Position numbers and translations under genes: made by a program. Shown here piece after piece: positions 1 through 6,765 of a DNA stretch of 35,286 nucleotides (position 1 is its first letter; every line of letters starts with the position of its first letter). The stretch lies in assembly GCA_902772935.1 (NCBI GenBank), contig CACYCR010000140.1:1-35286 (forward strand). Reading direction: 5' to 3'. Source of the stretch: Oscillospiraceae bacterium. GTDB taxonomy: Bacteria > Bacillota > Clostridia > Oscillospirales > Acutalibacteraceae. The notes under the pieces were generated by a model that was not told the origin of the DNA, did not search any database, and saw only the letters and a program-made list of their open reading frames with translations.

Positions 1-85
<85 letters not shown>

Positions 86-92
86 AACAGAA

Positions 93-124
93 CGCCGCAG
101 ATTGCTGCGGCGTTTATTTTATTT
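93..124 (+). terminator. Rho-independent terminator after 5S rRNA
   Basis: A perfect 8-bp stem, CGCCGCAG (93-100) and CTGCGGCG (105-112) with loop ATTG, is followed by the T-rich run TTTATTTTATTT. It closes the rRNA operon. Confidence 0.9.
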
Positions 125-143
125 GCAAGGCAGGTGTATCAGC

Positions 144-338
144 GTGGACGGAAAAGGCGGCAATGTCATCTTCATGCCCGACATCGAATACCGGGCATGG
201 GTCAACCGCAACAAAACATTTCTGGAAGACTTGATGAAGACCAACAAAATTTCCACCGCGTGGCTGCGGCAAGGCAACAACAAAGCGTTCCTAATCCGCT
301 ATTTCGAAGAACGCGGCTACACCATCACCATCGACTGA
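144..338 (+). CDS. Small hypothetical protein, 64 aa (or 54 aa)
   Basis: This short open frame ends 12 bp before the next gene and shares its strand. I do not recognise a family. The product is soluble and mixed-charge, without a membrane segment or signal peptide; its middle reads like a small helical protein (FLEDLMKTNKISTAWLRQG). The start is uncertain. A GTG at 144 has AAGGCAGG about 10 nt upstream, whereas an ATG at 174 gives a 54-residue product with AAGGCGG about 13 nt upstream. The stop codon overlaps the GAGGAGG Shine-Dalgarno of the next gene, which suggests the two are translated from one message. No promoter of its own is evident between the 5S terminator and the start. Confidence 0.6.
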   Translation: MDGKGGNVIFMPDIEYRAWVNRNKTFLEDLMKTNKISTAWLRQGNNKAFLIRYFEERGYTITID

Positions 339-350
339 GGAGGCGGCAAT

Positions 351-689
351 ATGAACCCGACGGCAAAAGCCCTGATCAAAAAGCAGATCTCCAAACAGGC
401 ACAAAAACGAATCGAATCCCGTGTGGAAACGACCTTGTCCGAGCTGCCGGTTTCCCGCACAGCCATGGTCACACAGCGGGTCGAGAAGGCGGCAAACCGC
501 GTCAAAAAAACAACGTCGACCGTAAAAAAAGTGAACCGCGGCGTTCAGAAAACAAAATCCGCGGTCAACGGCGTCAAGCGTATATTCTCTCTGATTCTCG
601 GTGCTGTGTCCCTGTTTCTGACGGTCTGGGCGCTGATTCCGAAGGCCGGAAAGCTGTTCGGTCTCAACCTGGACGAAACCTTCAAATAA
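351..689 (+). CDS. Hypothetical basic protein with one C-terminal membrane segment, 112 aa
   Basis: The ATG at 351 follows a strong Shine-Dalgarno (GAGGAGG, 7 nt away). Residues 1-75 are very rich in Lys, Arg, Thr and Val and look helical, possibly a coiled coil with a repeating VKK/VNR pattern. Residues about 77-95 (IFSLILGAVSLFLTVWALI) form one hydrophobic helix, so the protein is probably a tail-anchored or single-pass membrane protein with a positively charged cytoplasmic part. I do not recognise the family and assign no function. It is the second gene of a two-gene unit with 144-338, and a strong terminator follows 40 bp after the stop. Confidence 0.7.
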   Translation: MNPTAKALIKKQISKQAQKRIESRVETTLSELPVSRTAMVTQRVEKAANRVKKTTSTVKKVNRGVQKTKSAVNGVKRIFSLILGAVSLFLTVWALIPKAGKLFGLNLDETFK

Positions 690-728
690 GCCGCATTCTC
701 TGCTGGCGCATCATAGCAAAAAAGCGAT

Positions 729-760
729 ACCCGCAGCAAAACCGCTGCGGGTTCTTTTAT
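729..760 (+). terminator. Rho-independent terminator
   Basis: A perfect 9-bp stem, ACCCGCAGC (729-737) and GCTGCGGGT (744-752), is followed by TCTTTTAT. It ends the two-gene unit 144-689. A weaker hairpin with a T7 run (CCGAAG at 764-769, CTTCGG at 780-785) lies just downstream and may act as a backup. Confidence 0.85.
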
Positions 761-829
761 TGCCCGAAGAGGCACTGCACTTCGGTTTTTTTCGTCGGAC
801 GCAGGCGCCGGTTCTCCTGCGTAAAAACG

Positions 830-871
830 TACCGAAAAAGGGAACGCCCCCTCCGCAGAGCGCGGAGGGGG
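830..871 (-). terminator. Terminator of the large secreted-protein gene
   Basis: Read on the minus strand, a perfect 10-bp G+C-rich stem (CCCCCTCCGC at 847-856 with GCGGAGGGGG at 862-871, 5-nt loop) is followed after CGTTCC by CTTTTTCGG. It lies 46 bp past the stop of the gene at 917-4093. The T tract is short and displaced from the stem, so its strength is uncertain. Confidence 0.65.
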
Positions 872-916
872 GGAACCATAGAAGAAGATTGGAACAGGTC
901 AAATCATCAGGAACAA

Positions 917-3900
917 TTATTTGAACAGTCTCTTGAAGAAGTTACCGATTCTCTGGAAGAAGTTACGGATGGAGCTGATGAGCTTCTGGAAGAAGTTCTG
1001 GGACTTCTTGCCGATGGTCTCGCCCTGGCTGATGAGGGTACCGCAGTCTTTGCAGTACGTATCGCCGGTGTAGCCTTCTTCATCGGTGGTTGCTTCTTTC
1101 GCATTGCGAACTTCCGTGTTGACATGGTTGTTCGGGTTGATCGCGATGGCTTCGGTCTTGGTTTCGCCGCAAACTTTGCAGGTGTAGGTCATGACGCCTT
1201 CTGCAGAGCAGGTTGCTGCCGTTGTGACAGTGCCGTTGTTCCATGCATGGGTCGTGTGCGCTGCACCGAAGAACGGCATCAGGCCGGATTCTTTCAGCAG
1301 GTTGCAAGCGAACGGGATGAGGTCAGCCTTGCGGTTGTTGATGTCAACCATGTTGCGTGCCGCGATCTGCGGATCGTTTGCTGCGCTGGTGAAGTATTCC
1401 TGAACCGTTTCGGAAGCTTCATAGCTGGAAGCGGAAACGGTGGTCGGGAAGAATGCGCTGACGATTCTTTCGGAGGCATTGATGAGCGCCTTGGTAACCG
1501 GGGTGTTGCCCGCAACTGCGTCTTCCTTGACTTCTGCAAGGCTCAGCAGATTTGCGAAGTTGCCGTTGAGCGCGTCGTTGAAGATATAACCGTCAACTTT
1601 TGCAAGATCAGCGCCGCTCTTGACGTTGGAGAACATGGATTCAACCGGAAGTGCTGCGAACAGGATGTCAGCTGCCTTGGCAACCAGGCCCTTGCTCTTG
1701 TCGAACTTCGCGATGAACAGACCGTTGGTCAGGTCGATGAAGCGATTGACGAGGTTGTTGAGGGAGCCTTCCCAGTCGTTTGCGTTGTAGGTAACGCCGA
1801 GATCGAACGAAACGGTCATGCCGTCGTCGATGTTCTTGGCGAGTTCAGTTGCCTTTTCGTTGGCAATGCCGACTGCCCATTCAGCACCCTTGAAGATCGC
1901 CTTGGTGGCTTCCTTCATGATGTTGTCTCTTGCGTTGCCGCCGGTCGGGATATCGGTGTAGGTGTAACCGATCTTCGCAAGCAGTTCAGCAACGTCTTCT
2001 TTTGCGGTCACGTCCGCAGCGCACTTGTTGATGAGTGCAACGAACATATCGTCAAGGGTGTCATAGCCCTTCACAGTGTTAAGGATTGCTGCGATTTCTT
2101 CCATCTCTGCCGGGATGTACTTTGCAGCGAGCTTGATCATGCTGACATAGAGACCTTCGTTGGAGGACAGGTCGATGTCTTCGAGTACGCCGAGGTCGAT
2201 CGCGTTGATGTCGATGCCTGCCGGAATGTACTCTTCATACTGGGAATTCTTCAGGGTGTCGATCGCATCCTTCGCGCCTTCGATCAGGTCGTTCGCCTTG
2301 GTGCGGATGTTTGCGATGTTGGTGTCAAGGGAGTTGCTCTCGCTGATGCCGAAGTAGTTGAGGCCGGCGTCGGTGAGGATCATCTTTGCAGCGTCAACGA
2401 CGATGCGGTTCGCCTGGGAAACAGCACCCTTGTAGGTGTCATAGCGGCCATCCTTGAAGAAGTCAAGCAGGTCGGTGTCATAAGCAGCGTCGTCTCTGAT
2501 GTAGCCGAGCATTTCCTTGATGGAGTCAAGGTCGATGCCGGTGCTGCCGGACAGGTTGTTCACAACGACAGTTGCGAATGCCGGATCTTTGAACATATCG
2601 CCGGCAACGTTCTTGATTGCGCTGACAACGATGGGCTGTGCCATGCTGCTGACGTCATAGTTGCCGATGACGGGCAGGTTGACCACGATACCGGAAACGG
2701 TTGTGGCGTCGGGGTTGACAAGGTCAACATCGCAGGTGCCGTTGACAGCAACGCCGTTGTAGCTACCACTGATGTTCGCTTTCGCGGTAGCGGATTCAAG
2801 CTTCACTTGAACAGCGAAGGAATCGTCATCTTTGTATGCCTTGTAGGAGAAGGTTGCCTTTGCGTCGGAGATCGTCGCGGTGATGCCTTCCATTGCAAGG
2901 CCCTGATTGTTGACAGCTTCCTGCAGTGCAGCGATGGTCGCTTCTTCAACAGCCTTCAGGTCGATGGTGATCGGAAGGGTGATGCCTTCGGGAAGGACAG
3001 AATCAACGCCGTCCACGTCGATGATGAAGTCTTTGCCCCAGGCTTCTGCTGCAGTTGCAACAAGCGCAGCGTCAGCTTCGGTCATTTCGGAGTTCTTCTT
3101 GACTTCGATGCCGAGGTCTTCGTTTGCATACTGATCCATCACGTCTTTTGCCTGATCGTTGACATAGATGTTCGGCATGTAGTTCTTGATTTCCGGATCA
3201 GTCGGGGTGTAGGTTGCATATTCTTCGTTGCCGGTGTAGCCGATTTTAAGGACCGGGAGTTCAATGTCCTTCACAGTGTTCTTCACGTCTTTGAGTGCCG
3301 GAACGAGTGCGTTGAAGATGCTGCTTGCCATCGTGTCGATGTCAGCTTTGTAGTCGTTCTGCAGCAGGCCGATATATGCTTTGACCAGTGCATAAACGTC
3401 TGTGGTCTTCAGGTTGAATGCATCGTAAGCAGCTTTGGATTCATCCGTCTTGAGGAGTTCCTTAAGCAGCGGTGCGAATGCAGCCTTTACGCCGTTGTTG
3501 ATCGTGTCATCAAAGGTTTCACCGTCGGGAATGGTGTAGCCCATTTCACGAGCGATTTCGTTTGTGAACGCTTCCTGAATGTTGAAGCCGTCTTTCAGGT
3601 AGTCTTCATAGAAGGCTTTGATTTCGTTGCCGTCTTCAAGGGATTCGATGTACTCGCCGACTTTGCCGTAATCAAACGGCGTGCCGTCCGGCTTCCAGGT
3701 GAAGACCTTGCCGAAGATGTCAGCGTTGTCAGCCATGAACTGGGTCAGGCCGTTGACAAACGCGACGCCGCCATTGGAGCGATCAACGATCGCTGCGGTG
3801 TTGAGGTTTGCAAAGTCGCCGCCAAGTTCAGCAATGTGATCCTTGTAAGCGACGAGGGTGTTGATGCCTTCCATTTCAGGAATCTCAACGCCTGCGAACT

Positions 3901-4093
3901 GTGCATATGCTTCGAACTGATCAAAGTCAGGCGCAGCAGCCTTGATTTTTGCATCAACCCAGTCGAGGACGGTGTTGATGACTTCTTCATCAGACATCGC
4001 GCTGTAGTCGATCTCTGCGGATGCAGTCATGGGGACGACCATGCAGGTCAGCATCATGAGCACTGCAAGCAGAATTGCGGATACTTTCTTCAT
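917..4093 (-). CDS. Large secreted protein of unknown function with C-terminal Cys-pair repeats, 1058 aa
   Basis: The start is the ATG at 4093, which has a perfect AAAGGAGG 7 nt upstream; the frame stays open to 4216 but that would run into the promoter. Residues 1-26 are a classic signal peptide (Lys-Lys, then a hydrophobic core, ending ASA before EIDYS), so the protein is exported. Most of it is an acidic helical region rich in Asp, Ala and Asn that I cannot assign to a family. Near residue 948 begin two short repeats of a type common in clostridial surface proteins: one with HAW...ATC...TYTCKVCGETK, the next with EGYTGDTYCKDCG. The last 25 residues form a strongly amphipathic basic helix (repeated FF, K and R) ending FFKRLFK. 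It stands alone with its own promoter and terminator. An extracellular or surface role is inferred; no enzymatic motif is visible. Confidence 0.85.
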   Translation of the reverse strand: MKKVSAILLAVLMMLTCMVVPMTASAEIDYSAMSDEEVINTVLDWVDAKIKAAAPDFDQFEAYAQFAGVEIPEMEGINTLVAYKDHIAELGGDFANLNTAAIVDRSNGGVAFVNGLTQFMADNADIFGKVFTWKPDGTPFDYGKVGEYIESLEDGNEIKAFYEDYLKDGFNIQEAFTNEIAREMGYTIPDGETFDDTINNGVKAAFAPLLKELLKTDESKAAYDAFNLKTTDVYALVKAYIGLLQNDYKADIDTMASSIFNALVPALKDVKNTVKDIELPVLKIGYTGNEEYATYTPTDPEIKNYMPNIYVNDQAKDVMDQYANEDLGIEVKKNSEMTEADAALVATAAEAWGKDFIIDVDGVDSVLPEGITLPITIDLKAVEEATIAALQEAVNNQGLAMEGITATISDAKATFSYKAYKDDDSFAVQVKLESATAKANISGSYNGVAVNGTCDVDLVNPDATTVSGIVVNLPVIGNYDVSSMAQPIVVSAIKNVAGDMFKDPAFATVVVNNLSGSTGIDLDSIKEMLGYIRDDAAYDTDLLDFFKDGRYDTYKGAVSQANRIVVDAAKMILTDAGLNYFGISESNSLDTNIANIRTKANDLIEGAKDAIDTLKNSQYEEYIPAGIDINAIDLGVLEDIDLSSNEGLYVSMIKLAAKYIPAEMEEIAAILNTVKGYDTLDDMFVALINKCAADVTAKEDVAELLAKIGYTYTDIPTGGNARDNIMKEATKAIFKGAEWAVGIANEKATELAKNIDDGMTVSFDLGVTYNANDWEGSLNNLVNRFIDLTNGLFIAKFDKSKGLVAKAADILFAALPVESMFSNVKSGADLAKVDGYIFNDALNGNFANLLSLAEVKEDAVAGNTPVTKALINASERIVSAFFPTTVSASSYEASETVQEYFTSAANDPQIAARNMVDINNRKADLIPFACNLLKESGLMPFFGAAHTTHAWNNGTVTTAATCSAEGVMTYTCKVCGETKTEAIAINPNNHVNTEVRNAKEATTDEEGYTGDTYCKDCGTLISQGETIGKKSQNFFQKLISSIRNFFQRIGNFFKRLFK

Positions 4094-4152
4094 AGGAATG
4101 CCTCCTTTAAAATTTTGCTGGTTTTCGGTACAGCGACCGTCGTTTATTGGCC

Positions 4153-4172
4153 GGGAAGCCCCGGGGCTTCCC
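4153..4172. other. Perfect 20-bp palindrome in the leader of the secreted-protein gene
   Basis: GGGAAGCCCC followed by its exact reverse complement occupies the 5' untranslated region, about 10 nt after the predicted transcription start and about 60 nt before the start codon on the minus strand. It could be a protein-binding site or, with a short loop, an RNA hairpin that stabilises the message. There is no T run, so it is not a standard terminator. Confidence 0.7.
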
Positions 4173-4187
4173 CTTAGCTCGATTACC

Positions 4188-4216
4188 ATTTTATGCTGTT
4201 CCTCTCCCCTTTTCAA
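4188..4216 (-). promoter_or_regulatory. Sigma-A promoter of the large secreted-protein gene
   Basis: Read on the minus strand, TTGAAA (4216-4211), a 17-bp spacer and TAAAAT (4193-4188) match the -35/-10 consensus with ideal spacing. Transcription would start near 4181, giving a leader of about 88 nt that contains the 20-bp palindrome. The promoter lies directly downstream of the terminator of the double-TetR operon. Confidence 0.75.
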
Positions 4217-4221
4217 GCAAC

Positions 4222-4259
4222 AAAAAAAACGGATTTGTCAATCGAAACGACAAATCCGT
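4222..4259 (-). terminator. Terminator of the double-TetR operon
   Basis: On the minus strand, a perfect 11-bp stem (ACGGATTTGTC with GACAAATCCGT, 9-nt loop) is followed by eight T. It lies about 50 bp past the stop of the gene at 4308. Confidence 0.92.
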
Positions 4260-4307
4260 AAATATTATTATAGAACTTGCACAAATTGTGAACAAACTGT
4301 AAATTGG

Positions 4308-5447
4308 TTATTGCAACGGTATGCCAAACACTTGCGCAGTGGTTTTTTTCACGTCGCCCACGTTCTTCCGATACGTTGCATAATCAATCCGCCGCAGGTA
4401 GTACCGCAGAGAATCCGTGGACATCACGCCGATGTAATAGACCAGCGCGTTTTGCTGCTGCTCGTTCAGCGGGCCAAGCTCTTTTTCGAGCTGCTCTTTA
4501 TACCGCAGATACAGATGCGCCACAATGTATGCGCCGTACTCCACGATTTTACCCGTGGCAAGCAGCCGCTTCGTCGCCTTCTGGTTGTACGTGGCATAGA
4601 TGGTGTCACGCATGGCGGAAACCTCTTCTTCCGGCAGCGGATCCGGCCGGCGGCAGACATACAGCATCAGTTCAATCACCAGTTCAAAGCAGGTATAATA
4701 GAACCGCTCACGAAACTCGTCCATATTTTTATAATACAGATAAAACTGTGTGCGGCTGATGCCCGCCGTATCCAGCAGTTTTGTCACGGTGATCGCAGAT
4801 TCCTCATCAACAGTCGTCAGCTTGATGTACGCGCCGAACAAGGCATAATGAAAATCGCTGCTCCCGCCAAGATGCGTTTCCATATACTGCGACAGGTTGT
4901 CGGGAATGGACTGTGTGAAATCAAAGAAATGCCTTTGCTCCTGCAGGTCATCGATCAAAACATCGCTGCCTTTGAGTTCCAGAAACAGCCGGAAGACAAA
5001 CATATACGGCACATATCTAATGTTGCGGTACACAGCCGGGTCGGTCAGCTTCGCCCGTTTGGCAAGCCGTGTCAGCTTTTTGTACAGTGCGCGGCCATAC
5101 ATCAGCACCATGCGCAGAATGCCGGGCTGCTGGATCACATGAAGATATTCTTCCTTTCGATCCATCAGCCGCTGCCAGACGGTATTTGTGTACAACTCCA
5201 GATCCTTCGCCGTGCGAATGGTCATCCCTTCCGGTACACCCATCAGCTCTTTCATATATCGGCGGTACATTGCAAGAATCAGATCCGCCATGCCGGCGTA
5301 ATGTTTATAAAATGTTGTGCGGTTGATCCCGGCCGCCTCCACGATCTCGCTGACCTTCACCTTATAATACGGCTTTGTCTCGCAAAGCTTTACATAAGCC
5401 TGATGAATCTTTTCTTCCGCAGGAACGTTTTTTTCCTGTTGCATCAT
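4308..5447 (-). CDS. Double TetR-type transcriptional regulator, 379 aa (second of a paralogous pair)
   Basis: The protein is about twice the length of a normal TetR regulator (about 200 aa) and contains two TetR_N-type helix-turn-helix domains. The first, at residues about 12-60, carries VSEIVEAAGINRTTFYKHY. The second, at about 201-250, carries VTKLLDTAGISRTQFYLYY. Each is followed by a helical region, about 140 residues after the first and 130 after the second, that would correspond to ligand-binding/dimer domains. The layout therefore reads as two TetR proteins fused head to tail. The start ATG overlaps the stop of the upstream paralogue in an ATGA overlap; a second ATG follows at once (5444), so the protein may be 378 aa. 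The two genes are probably translated in a coupled manner. Target genes and ligand are unknown. The operon ends at the strong terminator 4222-4259. Confidence 0.88.
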   Translation of the reverse strand: MMQQEKNVPAEEKIHQAYVKLCETKPYYKVKVSEIVEAAGINRTTFYKHYAGMADLILAMYRRYMKELMGVPEGMTIRTAKDLELYTNTVWQRLMDRKEEYLHVIQQPGILRMVLMYGRALYKKLTRLAKRAKLTDPAVYRNIRYVPYMFVFRLFLELKGSDVLIDDLQEQRHFFDFTQSIPDNLSQYMETHLGGSSDFHYALFGAYIKLTTVDEESAITVTKLLDTAGISRTQFYLYYKNMDEFRERFYYTCFELVIELMLYVCRRPDPLPEEEVSAMRDTIYATYNQKATKRLLATGKIVEYGAYIVAHLYLRYKEQLEKELGPLNEQQQNALVYYIGVMSTDSLRYYLRRIDYATYRKNVGDVKKTTAQVFGIPLQ

Positions 5448-6574
5448 CGTTTTTCGTCCTCCGCTCTGATGCTTTTTCGCAAACCTTCCAAACCATGCAG
5501 GCGCTCGTTCAGCGCCGCTTTATCCAGTTTGCCGGTATAGAACGCCAGCGCAAAGCTGATGGTTGCGCCGATACCGTACAACAACTCCAGCTGCTGCTGT
5601 TCAGCAAGCGGGAAGGTTGGCGGCAGGGTTTGCTTCGCAACAAAATAAACCGAGCCGATCAGATAGGTCAGGTAGAAAATGATATCCCCGCGTTCCACAA
5701 CGCCGCGCAGAATCTGATGGACAAAGGAATAGTTGATTTCGGAAAAGCGTTCCATCAGCGCTGCACCCGTTTCGGCGTCCACCCGGCAAACGTGGACGAC
5801 ATACATGGTTGCACAGTTGCAGACAGCGTCAATATAGGTCTGATGAAAATCATTCATGTTGCGGTAATATTGGTAAAACTCGGTACGGCTGATACCGGCC
5901 GTTTGCAAAAGCTGCGTCACCGTCACCTGCGGCACCATGCGATCAAAGAATTTGACATACGCCAGCGCAAGATCATAGTGAAATTCCAACGGACCGCCGC
6001 GCTGCATCTGCAGCTGGGTCGCCATGTTCTCAAAGAACGTCTTGCTTTCATCAAAGTGTGCCATCTGAAAACGCGACCAGGAAGCAAGCAGCATCTCCCG
6101 ATTGACCACAGAACAAAGCAGGGAGGCAAAGAATCCCGGCGCACCGGAAATGTTGCGCCGCACCGCTTCATCCGTCACGCCAAGGCGGTCCGCCTCCCGG
6201 GTCAGCAACTCGCGCATCGCTTCGCCGATATACCAGAAGGTCCGCACATCGCCGTGATTTCCGCCAAGCAGTCGAATTTCCTGCCGATGGTTCTGTACGA
6301 AGGCGTCAAACACATGCCGCGTGAAGGCTCGCATCGTTTCCGGTGTTTCAGGCGGCACGACATGCGTCCCTGTGATTTCATCACACAATTCCCGCTGCAA
6401 ATGTTCAAACAGATCCGGCACGGAGGTATAGTATTTATAGAATGTGCTGCGGTTGACTTCTGCAAGCTGAACGATCCGTGTCACCTTGATGTTCTGATAC
6501 GGCGTATCCTGCAGCAGCATATAAAAGACGTCGCACATTCTCTGTTTCGCAGAAGCCGCAGCCATTTCTTCCAT
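5444..6574 (-). CDS. Double TetR-type transcriptional regulator, 376 aa (first of a paralogous pair)
   Basis: This is a paralogue of the following gene with the same length and architecture. A first TetR-type helix-turn-helix lies at residues about 10-60 (VTRIVQLAEVNRSTFYKYY). A helical domain follows, and then a second helix-turn-helix at about 200-250 (VTQLLQTAGISRTEFYQYY). The motif preceding each second domain is also shared (EFHY here, DFHY in the partner). I chose the ATG at 6574 because AAGGAGG lies 10 nt upstream; the earlier in-frame ATG at 6601 would place the Shine-Dalgarno inside the coding sequence. It is the first gene of a two-gene operon with a possible promoter at 6614-6641. 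Possible roles are a heterodimeric or pseudo-tetrameric repressor, or a single chain that mimics a TetR dimer. No regulated gene is obvious; the nearest neighbours are the two secreted proteins on either side. Confidence 0.88.
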   Translation of the reverse strand: MEEMAAASAKQRMCDVFYMLLQDTPYQNIKVTRIVQLAEVNRSTFYKYYTSVPDLFEHLQRELCDEITGTHVVPPETPETMRAFTRHVFDAFVQNHRQEIRLLGGNHGDVRTFWYIGEAMRELLTREADRLGVTDEAVRRNISGAPGFFASLLCSVVNREMLLASWSRFQMAHFDESKTFFENMATQLQMQRGGPLEFHYDLALAYVKFFDRMVPQVTVTQLLQTAGISRTEFYQYYRNMNDFHQTYIDAVCNCATMYVVHVCRVDAETGAALMERFSEINYSFVHQILRGVVERGDIIFYLTYLIGSVYFVAKQTLPPTFPLAEQQQLELLYGIGATISFALAFYTGKLDKAALNERLHGLEGLRKSIRAEDEKR

Positions 6575-6613
6575 GGTCCATATGCCTCCTTCCGAAATCA
6601 ATTAGAATATACT

Positions 6614-6641
6614 ATTTTATATTTTATCATATATGCAGCAA
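6614..6641 (-). promoter_or_regulatory. Possible promoter of the double-TetR operon
   Basis: On the minus strand, TTGCTG (6641-6636), a 16-bp spacer and TAAAAT (6619-6614) form a plausible sigma-A promoter with a start near 6607. The segment is almost pure A+T and forms an imperfect inverted repeat (ATATACTA on one side, TCATATAT on the other), which could be an autoregulatory operator. The -35 is weak and overlaps the end of the neighbouring terminator. Confidence 0.42.
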
Positions 6642-6673
6642 AAAAAGAAGTGCCGCTAAGGCAACACTTCTTT
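6640..6673 (-). terminator. Terminator after the secreted hydrolase gene
   Basis: On the minus strand, the stem AAAGAAGTG (6673-6665) with CACTTCTTT (6652-6644), plus an inner GG/CC pair, is followed by a T7 run. It lies about 95 bp after the stop at 6766. The region between stop and hairpin (6674-6765) holds no gene, only a small CGCCA/TGGCG inverted repeat near 6730-6746. Confidence 0.8.
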
Positions 6674-6765
6674 GATTTTTGTCATCATCAGTCACTGTTG
6701 ATACATATCTGCTTTTGGTTCTTATGAGATTCGCCAATCGCACTGGCGCGAAAGAAAAGGCGGTT

